Shown here piece after piece: positions 26,360 to 35,633 of a stretch of 42,402 bases of DNA. The notes below the pieces were generated by a model that was not told the origin of the DNA, ran no database searches, and was given only the letters and a program-made list of their open reading frames with translations. The position numbers and the translations under genes are program-made. Every line of letters starts with the position of its first letter. The first letter of the stretch is position 1. The stretch is from positions 41,777 to 84,178 of the forward strand of contig DZDJ01000010.1 of assembly GCA_022736715.1 (NCBI GenBank), in the 5' to 3' direction. Source of the stretch: Edaphobacter aggregans (GTDB lineage Bacteria > Acidobacteriota > Terriglobia > Terriglobales > Acidobacteriaceae).

Positions 26360-29300
26360 TTATGCCTGTTCCAGCTCCGGGTTTGGATTAATAAGGCCCG
26401 CAATGTACGTCGTACGCGGACGCGTATTCAAGTCTGTCAGCAGCCCATAGTTGCGCTCCTGCGCTTTCAGTTTGGAGACCCTGCTGTTCTCGTCGTTCAG
26501 GTCGCCAAAGGCAATCGCGCTGGTGGGGCACGCCTGCTGGCAGGCCGTCACAATATCGCCATCATGAATCGTTGTATTGTTCTTGTCCGCATCGATCTTC
26601 TTTTCCTGGATGCGCTGAATACAGTAACTGCACTTCTCCATCACGCCGCGCGAACGCACCGTCACATCCGGGTTGCGCATCAGCTTCAGGCTCTCCGTTT
26701 CGTAGTCCGAATACAGCAGGAAGTTGAAACGGCGCACCTTATACGGGCAGTTGTTGGAGCAATACCGGGTGCCCACGCAACGGTTGTAGACCATCACGTT
26801 CAGCCCTTCCGGAGAATGTATCGTCGCCCCCACCGGGCAAACCTGCTCGCAGCCGGCATTCTCGCAGTGCTGGCAGTTCAACGGCTGGAAGTGCGCGCGT
26901 GGCGCATGCAGATCGCCTTCAAAGTAGGTGTCGATGCGTATCCACTGCATATTGCGGCCAATCTTCACCTGCTCCCGGCCCACCACCGGAATATTGTTCT
27001 CCGCATAGCAGCTCACAATGCAGGCATTGCAGCCCACGCAGGAGTTCATGTCGATCGCCATGCCCCAGGCATACTTGGCCGTGCCATTCGGGTTGGTCGT
27101 GTAGTTCCAGTTGGGGAAGAGGCTTTCGCTCTTCGCCGGATTGTCCCAGCCCTCGCCCTCCTGCGCAAAATGCGGGTTCTTTTTGAACTCCTCCAGCGTC
27201 GCATAGCGAATCACACCGCGACGCTCTGCCTCATTCGCCTCCAGCGAGCGCGCTCCATTGGTATTGACTGCTTCTTCGCCGCTGCCGTCGCGTGCGGCAA
27301 ACGCGCCGCGATGATCCTCATAATGGCTCTTCGTTACGCAGATAGCGTAGTAGTCGCCCGTCTTCTGTATGCTTGCCCCACTGGCAAACAACGGCGCGGC
27401 ACTCGTGCGCAAGCTGTACGCATCAAAGCCAACAGCCGACCCGGCCCGCCCCGCAAACTGGCGGCCAAAACCGAGATGCACCGTGATGGCACCCTCCGGA
27501 TGCCCGGGCACCATCAGCACCGGAACCTTCACATTGCGGCCCCCCAGCTTCAGCACCACCACATCCGTTTCTTCCACGCCCAGCCGCGCCATGGTGTCCA
27601 TGCCCATCAGCGCTGCGTTGTCCCAGCTTAGGTTCGTAATCGGCTTTGGCAACTCCTGCAGCCAGCCAACATTGGCATAGCGGCCGTCGTAAATGGAAGG
27701 GTCCGGCCGGAAGATTACTTCCAACTCTTCCCCTGCGGAAGGAGCCAGCGGCAGCGACGTGATCCTGGCATCGACCGTCTTCGGCGCAAGCGCCGAACCA
27801 TCAATCCAGCCCGCATGCAACGCCCTGCGCCACTGAAATTCAAAATCCCCTTTCGATGAAAGCAGCGGCTTCCACGTCGTGCGCACAGCCTCATAAGCAG
27901 AAATTGCCGGATTCTCCAGCATCGTCTGGAATATATCGTGTGCCGACTTGCCGCCATACAGCGGGCTGATCATCGGCTGCAGGATGCTCACCGTGCCATC
28001 GTACGCACGCGCATCGCTCCAGCTTTCCAGATAGTGCGCGTTGTTGATGCTCCAGTGCGAAATGCGCGCCGTCTCATCCACATGCGAGCTCAGCGTCACC
28101 ACCGTCTTCGCCCTGGCAAAGGCATCCGCAAAACCCAAATCCGCCGGCGCGGTATACATTGGATTCGCATTCAGAATCACCAGCCAATCCACCTTGCCGG
28201 CATTCAGGTCCTCTACCAGCCCTTTGAACTCGGCCAGTTGCTCCGACGGCAACGGATTCACCGTCTCCGTATACACCACCGTCTTGCCCACATTGCCCAG
28301 CGCCTGATTCAGTGCAATCGCCGCCAGATGCACCGCAGGCGTCTGCTGCTCGCCCGGAACCACAACACACCGACCAGCATGTGCCTTCAGGTCCTCCGCA
28401 ACCGCCGTCAAAAACTGTGCCTGCTCCGCGCTCCAGTTGTAACCCGCCGGGGCCGCGCCACCCGCAATTGCCGCCAGCAGCGCCGCCGCAAAACCCTCCA
28501 CCTGGCTCGCCTTCAGCGCCAGGCGGTGCTCCGCGCGATAGCCGGTCGTCGTCGGCGCGCTCTCCACCACATACATCCGGTTCAGCTCTGCGCCATCAAT
28601 CAGCCGGCGGCGCTTCGCATAGTCCCCAGCCAGCTTCACAAAGCCCGGATGCGCCAGCCCGGAAAGGAAATCCGCATCCAGCGACACAATCACATCCGCT
28701 GGCGTCAACTGGTACTGCGCATCCAGATACTCCCCAAAGGCCGCCTTTGATGCCGCGCGCGCCGAGTCACGATTGACCGGCTCATACTGCACCAATTTGA
28801 TGTTGGGATACGCAGCCTGCACCTGCTTCCACTGCGCCGCCAGCGTCGGCGATGTAATCGTCTCGCTCAGAATCGAAATTCCCCGTCCGCCCGATGCTTT
28901 TTTCTCTGCCAGCGCAGCGCGGAAGACCGCCTGAAAGTCGCCCCATTCGCGGTTCTCACCGCGATACGTCACATGCTGCGCGCGGTCCGGATCGTACAGC
29001 GCCAGCAGCGAGCCCTGCGAATAAACATCCGAGCCGCCATGCGACAGCGGATGGTCCGGATTGCCATCCACCTTGATTGGCCGGAACGCATCCGACTTCA
29101 CCAGCAGCGGCACCGCTCCCGTAGAAAACGGAAAAGCTGTGGCAAAATACATCGGCCGGCCCAGCACCAGGTCCTCTGGCTGGCGAATATAGGGGAATAT
29201 CTCTTCATCCGGCTGCTTGGTGCAACCTGCAAGCCCGGCCAGCGCCAGTGACGCGCCCATCAGCTTCATAAAGCCGCGGCGCGAAACCGGATCCACAAAT

Positions 29301-29608
29301 TCTCCGCCAGACTGGCGCGGAAACTCCTGCTCCAGCATCTCGTAGAACTCCGGCGTTTCGGCCAGCTCATCCATGCTGCGCCAGAAGCGCTTGCCCGTCT
29401 TGCCATTCAGCCTGGCGCGCACCTCGGCCAACGTCAGCTTGCTTTTACCCGCCGCAATGCTCTCCACCACCGTGGCCTGCGCTGCGGCATCCTGCTTGTC
29501 CGTATTCGCTACCGTGTCCGCCATCTTGTCAGCCATCTGCATCGTCACTCGTTCGCTTCCTGCCGCGCTCTGCGTCATTGCCGGTTTTCCGTCCGCTGCT
29601 GTGCTCAT
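26360..29608 (-). CDS. actB: Alternative complex III Fe-S/molybdopterin-like subunit ActB
   Basis: The 1082-residue product fuses a molybdopterin-oxidoreductase-like domain (no molybdenum is expected in ActB) to a ferredoxin-like domain. An extended N-terminal region with FWRSMDELAETPEFYEML precedes a Tat motif SRRGFMKLMG (Arg110-Arg111) and lipobox LAGC (Cys129), so the protein is probably exported folded and lipidated. Four cysteine sets follow near the C-terminus: CVGCNACIVSC, CQHCENAGCEQVC, CVGTRYCSNNC, and CSYC with ACQQACP, matching three 4Fe-4S plus one 3Fe-4S clusters of ACIII. The clusters carry electrons from quinol to the ActA haems. The start at 29608 overlaps the actA stop as ATGA with GAGGT nine bases upstream; an ATG at 29617 has no spacing. 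Confidence 0.94.
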   Translation of the reverse strand: MSTAADGKPAMTQSAAGSERVTMQMADKMADTVANTDKQDAAAQATVVESIAAGKSKLTLAEVRARLNGKTGKRFWRSMDELAETPEFYEMLEQEFPRQSGGEFVDPVSRRGFMKLMGASLALAGLAGCTKQPDEEIFPYIRQPEDLVLGRPMYFATAFPFSTGAVPLLVKSDAFRPIKVDGNPDHPLSHGGSDVYSQGSLLALYDPDRAQHVTYRGENREWGDFQAVFRAALAEKKASGGRGISILSETITSPTLAAQWKQVQAAYPNIKLVQYEPVNRDSARAASKAAFGEYLDAQYQLTPADVIVSLDADFLSGLAHPGFVKLAGDYAKRRRLIDGAELNRMYVVESAPTTTGYRAEHRLALKASQVEGFAAALLAAIAGGAAPAGYNWSAEQAQFLTAVAEDLKAHAGRCVVVPGEQQTPAVHLAAIALNQALGNVGKTVVYTETVNPLPSEQLAEFKGLVEDLNAGKVDWLVILNANPMYTAPADLGFADAFARAKTVVTLSSHVDETARISHWSINNAHYLESWSDARAYDGTVSILQPMISPLYGGKSAHDIFQTMLENPAISAYEAVRTTWKPLLSSKGDFEFQWRRALHAGWIDGSALAPKTVDARITSLPLAPSAGEELEVIFRPDPSIYDGRYANVGWLQELPKPITNLSWDNAALMGMDTMARLGVEETDVVVLKLGGRNVKVPVLMVPGHPEGAITVHLGFGRQFAGRAGSAVGFDAYSLRTSAAPLFASGASIQKTGDYYAICVTKSHYEDHRGAFAARDGSGEEAVNTNGARSLEANEAERRGVIRYATLEEFKKNPHFAQEGEGWDNPAKSESLFPNWNYTTNPNGTAKYAWGMAIDMNSCVGCNACIVSCYAENNIPVVGREQVKIGRNMQWIRIDTYFEGDLHAPRAHFQPLNCQHCENAGCEQVCPVGATIHSPEGLNVMVYNRCVGTRYCSNNCPYKVRRFNFLLYSDYETESLKLMRNPDVTVRSRGVMEKCSYCIQRIQEKKIDADKNNTTIHDGDIVTACQQACPTSAIAFGDLNDENSRVSKLKAQERNYGLLTDLNTRPRTTYIAGLINPNPELEQA

Positions 29609-30474
29609 CGATGGCATACCTCACAACTGCTGAGCTCATTCGGCGTGCGAACGTGGTATTGAACCAGCAGGAACTGCCCCAGTTGCTGCTGACTGGTGAA
29701 CTTCTCATACTTCGCCGGAATTGCAATCGCCGGGGGCGCATCGCTGGCTGTTGCCGCCTTGCCCGGACTCAGTCCCATTTCCGGCGCCTGCATGGCCGCC
29801 ATCTCCGGGTTCTGCGCCGGATCAGCCGTGATGCAGTTCACCGTCTGCGCCGTAGGTACGCCCGGCGTTACACCCCCCGATGCGCACCACACCGGCTTTT
29901 CCGACGTCGGCGCCGACCATGCCATGTTGTAGATTTCGCTCGTTGGCCGCAAATTGACGGCAGGGTTGCGATGGCAGTTCAGGCACCACTCCATCTGCAG
30001 CGAATTCTGCTGATACATCAGCGGCATCTGGTCGACGCGGCCATGGCACGTCGCGCAACCAATGCCTTTGTTTACATGGATTTCGTGATTGAAATAAACG
30101 TAGTCCGGAAGGTCGTGAATCCTGATCCAGGGGATGGATTCTCCAGTGGCCCAGCTATGCCGCACCGGCTCCAGAATCGCAGCATTGGTCCAGATCTGCG
30201 CATGGCAGTTCATACAAGTGCGCGTCGGGGGGATGCCCGCATAACTCGATTTTTCGACCGAAGTATGACAGTACTGGCACTGCAGTCCCAGTCCCTCTAC
30301 GTGGTGCTTATGACTGAACGGTACTGGCTGTTCTGCCCGTTGCCCTTGCCGGGTCACCCACGGCGACCGTTGCAACTGGTCGAGAGTCACCCCCAGGGCA
30401 ATTACTATCAGTCCAGTCAGAACGAGGCTCATCCGAGCCAGCGCGTTGGAGCTGCGATCAAAAATCTGCGCCAT
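29605..30474 (-). CDS. actA: Alternative complex III pentahaem cytochrome c ActA
   Basis: ActA collects electrons from ActB and hands them to ActE or the oxidase on the periplasmic side. The 289-residue product has one N-terminal membrane anchor (about 14-31) and exactly five CXXCH haem sites: CQYCH (66-70), CMNCH (87-91), CATCH (140-144), CLNCH (164-168) and CEVCH (284-288), the last one residue before the C-terminus. Extra histidines (HKHH, NHEIH) are likely sixth ligands. A Pro/Ala/Met-rich insert (about 190-250) separates haems four and five. The ATG at 30474 has a weak GGGAA seven bases upstream. It is the first gene of the operon. Confidence 0.95.
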   Translation of the reverse strand: MAQIFDRSSNALARMSLVLTGLIVIALGVTLDQLQRSPWVTRQGQRAEQPVPFSHKHHVEGLGLQCQYCHTSVEKSSYAGIPPTRTCMNCHAQIWTNAAILEPVRHSWATGESIPWIRIHDLPDYVYFNHEIHVNKGIGCATCHGRVDQMPLMYQQNSLQMEWCLNCHRNPAVNLRPTSEIYNMAWSAPTSEKPVWCASGGVTPGVPTAQTVNCITADPAQNPEMAAMQAPEMGLSPGKAATASDAPPAIAIPAKYEKFTSQQQLGQFLLVQYHVRTPNELSSCEVCHR

Positions 30475-30842
30475 GAATGCGTTCCCGCTTCCTCTACTGC
30501 AAGGGTAGGAGCTGCTTCAGCAAATTAAATAAGTTGTGATGACTTGCTGCTTCGAGGTTGGAACGTCTAATTTGTAACAACTAACCGAACTTATCTGCTT
30601 ACTTCGTGGTGTCTTACAACCGGTTACGTCTAGTTAGTAGGATGCAATTAGGAGTGCCAACTTCTAAGTGGAAGCACTTTACACCAACCACTATGGATTT
30701 GCACAGACCTCTTTTTCTTTTTTTATATTTTTATTCTCCGACCAGAATGGTCTTACTTCGGCAGGCATTGACCCCGCGATGGATCCTCCCATTCAGAGCA
30801 GATTTCTGCCGGATTCTCCTCGCTCCCGGTACACTTTCTGCT
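30475..30842. other. Divergent promoter region between actA and the DNA glycosylase
   Basis: About 370 AT-rich bases (for Acidobacteria) separate the two genes and should contain both promoters. On plus, TTGCAC (30699) and TATATT (30724) are 19 bases apart, a possible but long-spaced promoter inside a pyrimidine tract. On minus I see no convincing pair for the act-cox operon. The sequence acgtcta occurs twice (30563 and about 30626), and an AACCGGTT palindrome lies near 30618; both are possible operator pieces but unproven. Confidence 0.4.
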
Positions 30843-31544
30843 ATGCCAGCCCGTAAGCCAGTCTCCCCGCGCAAGCCATCTTATGATGCCGATGCAGCCT
30901 GCCTTCACCTGGCCCAGGCCGATCCCAAACTAGGACGCCTGATTGCCCGCGCCGGGGAATTCACCCTGCGGCTGCCCGGCAGGCAGTCTCCGTTTGAGGC
31001 GCTGACCGAATCCATCGTCTACCAGCAGTTGCACGGCAAAGCGGCCGCCACTATTCACGCGCGGCTGCTCGCCAGCTTTGGTGCAGGCCACCCCACGCCG
31101 CAGCAATTGCTGGACGCTCCGGACACCCAGCTCCGCGCCGCCGGACTTTCCGCCAACAAAACGCTGGCCTTGCGCAACCTGGCCGCAAAAACGCTGGACG
31201 GCACCGTGCCCACGCTCCCGCTCATCCGCCGCATGAGCGACGAGGCCATCCTTGAGCACCTGATCCAGGTGCGTGGCATTGGCCGCTGGACCGTGGAGAT
31301 GTTGCTGATCTTCCGGCTGGGCCGCCCTGACGTGTTGCCCGTAGACGACTACGGTGTCCGCAAAGGCTTTGCCCTGACTTTTCTGGGGTTGAAGCCCACG
31401 CAGAAGGTCACGCCCGATCTGCTGCCGCCGGCCGACGTGATGCGGCGGCGGGCAAAGCGCTGGCAGCCATGGTCTTCCGTGGCCAGCTGGTATCTGTGGC
31501 GGGCCTGTGACCTGGCCGCAGGCAAGCTGCCGCCGATAAACTAA
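30843..31544 (+). CDS. DNA-3-methyladenine glycosylase II (AlkA/Mag family)
   Basis: This enzyme removes alkylated bases from DNA as the first step of base excision repair. The 233-residue product has the HhH-GPD fold: the helix-hairpin-helix IQVRGIGRWTVEMLL (141-155) and the catalytic aspartate Asp169 in LPVDDYGVRKG, plus the N-terminal motif FEALTESIVYQQL that packs against the base pocket. It lacks the N-terminal beta domain of E. coli AlkA, which matches the short Mag1-type. The open frame extends 79 codons upstream, but that part is AT-rich, non-conserved and promoter-like, so I use the ATG at 30843, although no strong ribosome site is visible there. Confidence 0.88.
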   Translation: MPARKPVSPRKPSYDADAACLHLAQADPKLGRLIARAGEFTLRLPGRQSPFEALTESIVYQQLHGKAAATIHARLLASFGAGHPTPQQLLDAPDTQLRAAGLSANKTLALRNLAAKTLDGTVPTLPLIRRMSDEAILEHLIQVRGIGRWTVEMLLIFRLGRPDVLPVDDYGVRKGFALTFLGLKPTQKVTPDLLPPADVMRRRAKRWQPWSSVASWYLWRACDLAAGKLPPIN

Positions 31545-31624
31545 AGAGGCACCCTGCACTGCGTTCCGGCTCAGGCAATGCAGTGGCAGGAAATTTGTAT
31601 CTGATTCCTTTGAAATGAGGCGCC

Positions 31625-34195
31625 ATGTCAACATCTGCACAGCCCATGCCTCCCGTTGCAACAACCGCACCGTCGGCCGGAAATCCGGCGGAGAAAGGCC
31701 CGGAAGCCGTTTTGCGTTACATCTGCATTCACGGGCATTTCTATCAGCCGCCGCGGGAAAACCCCTGGCTGGAAACGGTGGAGGTGCAGGACTCGGCCGA
31801 GCCGTACCACGACTGGAACGACCGCATCACGGCCGAGTGCTACGCCCCCAACGGGGCATCGCGCATCGTGAACAAGCAGAATCAGATCGTCCGCATCGTC
31901 AACAACTACTCCCGCATGAGTTTCAACTTCGGGCCTACGCTGTTGAGCTGGCTTCAGGAAAATGCTCCGCGCACCTACCGCATGGTGATTGACGCCGATG
32001 AACGCAGCCTGCATCGTTACGGCGGACACGGCTCCGCGATGGCGCAGGTCTACAACCACATCATTCTGCCGCTGGCCACGCCGCGCGATGCCGTTACGCA
32101 GATCCGCTGGGGCATTGCCGACTTCGAGCATCGTTTTGGCCGCAGGCCAGAAGGCATGTGGCTGGCGGAAACCGCCGTCAACCGCGAGTGCCTGGACCTG
32201 ATGGCCCGCGAAGGCGTCCGCTTCACCGTGCTGGCGCCACACCAATGCGCCCGCATTCGCAGGCTCAATGGCTGCGATCGCCTCTTCAGCGACGATGCCC
32301 CCTGGATCAACACCCCCAATGCCAGCGTCAACACCACACGCGCCTATCGCGTCCCGCTGGACGAAGGACGCAGCATCGCCGTCTTTTTCTACAACGGCCC
32401 CATCTCGCGCGCCATTGCTTTTGAAGGTCTGCTCAACAATGGAGGCATCTTCCGCGACCGCCTGATGACCGGCTTTCAGGAGCCGCAGGAATCGGAGAAG
32501 TGCCCACAACTGGTCAGTTGCGCCACCGACGGCGAAAGCTACGGCCATCATCATCGCTATGGCGAAATGGCGCTCTCTTACACCATGCAGCTAATGGAGC
32601 ATGACCCCAGCGTGAGGCTCACCAACTATGGCGAGTTTCTGGAAAAATTCCCGCCGGAGTACGACGCCGAAGTGGTCGACAACACTTCCTGGAGCTGCGT
32701 GCACGGCATTGAACGATGGCGCTCCAATTGCGGCTGCAACAGTGGTAAACCCGGCTGGCAGCAGACCTGGCGCACGCCATTGAGGGGGGCGCTTGACTGG
32801 CTGCGTGACCAGACGGCCCCGCTATGTGAAAAGCTGGCCGCGCCGCTCTTCCGCGATTTCTGGGCCGCGCGTGACAGTTATATCTCCGTGATTCTTGATC
32901 GTTCTCCGGAAACAGAGGACCGCTTCTTCCAGCAGCACTGCAAAAAAAAGCTGTCCCCGGCGGAGCGCACCACCGTGTTGCAACTGATGGAGCTGCAGCG
33001 GCAGTCCATGCTGATGTACACCAGTTGCGGCTGGTTCTTCGACGACATCTCCGGCATTGAGACCGTGCAGATCATCGCCTACGCTTCGCGTCTGCTGCAA
33101 CTGGCTGCCACTCTGTTTGGCGCAGAAGGCGTCTCGCTGGAAGATGAATTCCTCGTGCGGCTGGCGGAGGCCAAAAGCAATCTTCCGGAAATTGGCAACG
33201 GCGCCGGCGTTTACAACCGCTTTGTAAAGGCCATGCGCATCGGGCTGGAGCAGGTGGGCGCGCACTACGCCATCAGCTCCATCTTCCGCAGCTATCCGGA
33301 AGAGGGCAACATCTTCTGCTACGACGTGGGCCGCCAGTCTTACGAAGTCTTCAACTCCGGCCGCGGACGCCTGGCCATTGGCCGCGCGCAAATTCGCTCC
33401 CGCATCACGCAGGAAACAGAGGATGTCTGCTTCGCCGTGCTGCATCTGGGCGACCAAAATCTTTCTGCCGCAGTCCGCAGCTACACCAACGAAGACACGC
33501 GTGCCTTCACCCAGTTCACAGAAGACGTTCGTGAAGCCATCACCAGCGCCAACCTGCCCGCCGTCATCCGGCACATCGACCACTTCTTCAGCGCAATGGA
33601 TTACTCGCTCACCTCACTCTTTGCCGACGAAGAACGCCGCATTCTGCGCACCATCCTCAACGCCACCTTGTCTGAAGTGGAAAACAGCCTGCGCACAATC
33701 TATGAAGATCATGCCTCGTTGCTGCACTTCCTCACCATTAGCGGAATGCCCAAACCACCGGCCTTGATGCTGATCGCCAGCTTCGCACTGAACGCCAGCC
33801 TGCGTCATGCAATCGAAGCCGACCCCTTTGACTCAGGACTCATTCTGTCTCTGCTGCAGCGCGCTCGAACCGACCAGGTCAATCTGGATGCGCAGGTGCT
33901 CGGCTATGCCGCGGGGCAACGCATGAAACAGGCCATGGTGCGGCTGGAGGCCGGTGGCGATGAAGTGGTCACCCCAGACGATCTGCAGAATGCGCTGGTC
34001 ATCGCCGAAACAATTCGCATTCTCCCCTTCGAGGTAAATCTGTGGCAGGCGCAGAACATCTGGAACGATCTGCTGCGCCACAGCGCCAGCCAGAACTGGT
34101 CCTCCGAATGGAAAGAGCACTACCACGAACTCGGCCACCTGCTGAACATTGACGTAGACCAGTTGGTCGTCGAAGAGTCCGTCGTCGCCTTCTGA
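31625..34195 (+). CDS. GH57-type glycoside hydrolase with DUF3536
   Basis: The 856-residue protein starts with a GH57 (alpha/beta)7-barrel: HGHFYQPPRENPW (36-48), the nucleophile region MWLAETAV with Glu182, and the acid/base region CATDGESYGHHH with Asp302. The remainder (about 390-856) matches the helical DUF3536 region that accompanies one branch of GH57. Known GH57 enzymes act on alpha-glucans (amylase, branching, 4-alpha-glucanotransferase), so a glycogen-related role is likely but the activity of this branch is unsettled. There is no signal peptide, so it is cytoplasmic. GAGG lies four bases before the ATG. An imperfect hairpin (31553-31562 with 31580-31590) separates it from the glycosylase gene. 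Confidence 0.88.
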   Translation: MSTSAQPMPPVATTAPSAGNPAEKGPEAVLRYICIHGHFYQPPRENPWLETVEVQDSAEPYHDWNDRITAECYAPNGASRIVNKQNQIVRIVNNYSRMSFNFGPTLLSWLQENAPRTYRMVIDADERSLHRYGGHGSAMAQVYNHIILPLATPRDAVTQIRWGIADFEHRFGRRPEGMWLAETAVNRECLDLMAREGVRFTVLAPHQCARIRRLNGCDRLFSDDAPWINTPNASVNTTRAYRVPLDEGRSIAVFFYNGPISRAIAFEGLLNNGGIFRDRLMTGFQEPQESEKCPQLVSCATDGESYGHHHRYGEMALSYTMQLMEHDPSVRLTNYGEFLEKFPPEYDAEVVDNTSWSCVHGIERWRSNCGCNSGKPGWQQTWRTPLRGALDWLRDQTAPLCEKLAAPLFRDFWAARDSYISVILDRSPETEDRFFQQHCKKKLSPAERTTVLQLMELQRQSMLMYTSCGWFFDDISGIETVQIIAYASRLLQLAATLFGAEGVSLEDEFLVRLAEAKSNLPEIGNGAGVYNRFVKAMRIGLEQVGAHYAISSIFRSYPEEGNIFCYDVGRQSYEVFNSGRGRLAIGRAQIRSRITQETEDVCFAVLHLGDQNLSAAVRSYTNEDTRAFTQFTEDVREAITSANLPAVIRHIDHFFSAMDYSLTSLFADEERRILRTILNATLSEVENSLRTIYEDHASLLHFLTISGMPKPPALMLIASFALNASLRHAIEADPFDSGLILSLLQRARTDQVNLDAQVLGYAAGQRMKQAMVRLEAGGDEVVTPDDLQNALVIAETIRILPFEVNLWQAQNIWNDLLRHSASQNWSSEWKEHYHELGHLLNIDVDQLVVEESVVAF

Positions 34196-34279
34196 GGCCG
34201 GCGCAGCCTAAAGCGAAAGCATCTGGCGCAGGACGAAACCACAGGCCCTGACCCCGCGCGACAAACAGGGAGCGGCCAA

Positions 34280-34306
34280 CAGGGAGTGGCGGCAGCGCAC
34301 TCCCTG
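34280..34306. terminator. Hairpin between convergent genes
   Basis: A perfect 9-bp stem CAGGGAGTG/CACTCCCTG (34280-34288 with 34298-34306, nine-base loop) lies between the GH57 gene and the Rieske gene, which end toward each other. There is no T-tract on either strand, so it may slow or stop transcription from both sides or stabilise mRNA ends. Confidence 0.45.
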
Positions 34307-34343
34307 CAAAAGGCGCACATCTTATAGCAATTCTGCTTTTGCT

Positions 34344-35483
34344 CTAACTACGCCAGCGCAAAGTCACCGGCCCCTCCAGCGGGTGATGGCCGGTGCCTTT
34401 CAGGCGTGCCTGCTTCAGCGCGAAATACCACTTTGCCGGCTTGTCCGCATCGTCTATCAGCATCAGTCCAGGACTGTAACGCAACCCATCCGCCTGCTGA
34501 ATCATGGTTTCCTGGTCCTGTCGCACAAAACGTGCGCCAAAGAATGTAGCAACAGATGTTACAAATGGAACACGATAAAAAACGTTCCATGCCGCATATA
34601 CATCAATGCGGCAGGTGGAAGCCGTCACCGGCGTGACCGTCGTCAGGCTGGAAAACCATTTCGCCCCGCAGCGGATCGTCTCATAACGGCGATTCGGCAG
34701 CACAAAATCGATCGTCGTCGTGATCGGCTCTCCATACACGCCCAGCAGTTTGTATGGTGCGCTGTTGCCGGAGGGCGCATGCGCCGCCATGCGGAACCCC
34801 TCGTGGATCGGCTCAAAGTGCTTCTCCTTTTCGTGGATGCTCTTGCGCGTGCGCCACCACCAGGACTGATGCACAAACGGGCCATGCGCCGGATCCATCA
34901 GGCCGATAATGCCGTGGTCGACATTGCAGGGCAGGTCGGCCGTCAGGTGCGCCCTGCGATACTGCGCGCTGAACTTCGGCAGCTCTGGCGCCGCAGGCAA
35001 TTGCTCCCGCTCAGCCGCCGTCACACGCCCGGCTCCTGGCTGCGGCACATACACCCACGCATAGCCGTCACGCTCCACGCACGGATACACCATGGCATAG
35101 ACGCGCGAGGCATCCAGCGTGTCATGCTGCGTCAGCGAAGGGATCTCCGTGCACTGCCCGCCACAGGGCTCAAAGCTCCAGCCATGATATTTGCAGGTCA
35201 CCTTTTCGCCATCAAACCATCCGGCCGAAAGCGGAATCCCGCGATGCGGACACAGATCGCGCATCGCAAACAGGCTGCCATCCTGCTTGCGTCCCAACAG
35301 CAGCGGAATGCCCAGCAGCAGCGTGGTCCTCGTCTGCTTGCCACGCAGCAACTCGCTGCGCATGGCCGGGTACCAGTCGTCGTAAATCAACTCTGCTGGC
35401 GGAGCCGCATTCGACGCGCCATGGGCCCCCTGCGCCGGCAGAACCACCAGCGCATCCGGATTCTGTGTCGTGTCGTTTACCAT
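34344..35483 (-). CDS. Rieske-type mononuclear iron oxygenase
   Basis: The 379-residue product has a Rieske 2Fe-2S domain with ligands Cys78-His80 (CPHRG) and Cys97-His100 (CKYHGW), and a catalytic domain whose iron ligands are probably His200 and His205 in DPAHGPFVH with a later acidic residue. This is the ring-hydroxylase alpha or pheophorbide/demethylase-like oxygenase layout. No reductase or ferredoxin gene is adjacent, so electrons must come from elsewhere. The substrate is unknown. There is no signal peptide. The ATG at 35483 has AGGGA about six bases upstream. It is divergent from the GT39 gene, with a shared 150-bp promoter region. Confidence 0.88.
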   Translation of the reverse strand: MVNDTTQNPDALVVLPAQGAHGASNAAPPAELIYDDWYPAMRSELLRGKQTRTTLLLGIPLLLGRKQDGSLFAMRDLCPHRGIPLSAGWFDGEKVTCKYHGWSFEPCGGQCTEIPSLTQHDTLDASRVYAMVYPCVERDGYAWVYVPQPGAGRVTAAEREQLPAAPELPKFSAQYRRAHLTADLPCNVDHGIIGLMDPAHGPFVHQSWWWRTRKSIHEKEKHFEPIHEGFRMAAHAPSGNSAPYKLLGVYGEPITTTIDFVLPNRRYETIRCGAKWFSSLTTVTPVTASTCRIDVYAAWNVFYRVPFVTSVATFFGARFVRQDQETMIQQADGLRYSPGLMLIDDADKPAKWYFALKQARLKGTGHHPLEGPVTLRWRS

Positions 35484-35633
35484 TGCCGTTCCCTGAAACC
35501 TTGTTTTTGTGGAAGTTCTCTTTTGCGGAATTCCGTTTTCACTATAGCTGTTGCCGTCGCATTCTGCTCAGCCTGCCGTCACTGCATCTGCCACACGCAA
35601 CAGTTACACTGGAAGGAACGCCAAAGGAATCCG

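Noticed and set aside
25859-27631. 590-codon plus-strand open frame across actC and actB
   Set aside because: It is the reverse of two well-supported act genes, with low-complexity composition and no ribosome site.
30606-30842. N-terminal extension of the DNA glycosylase
   Set aside because: It has no family similarity, is AT- and pyrimidine-rich and overlaps a likely promoter.
34383-35633. 417-codon upstream extension of the GT39 gene
   Set aside because: This part reads the reverse of the Rieske gene; the ribosome site and conserved helix set the start at 35634.
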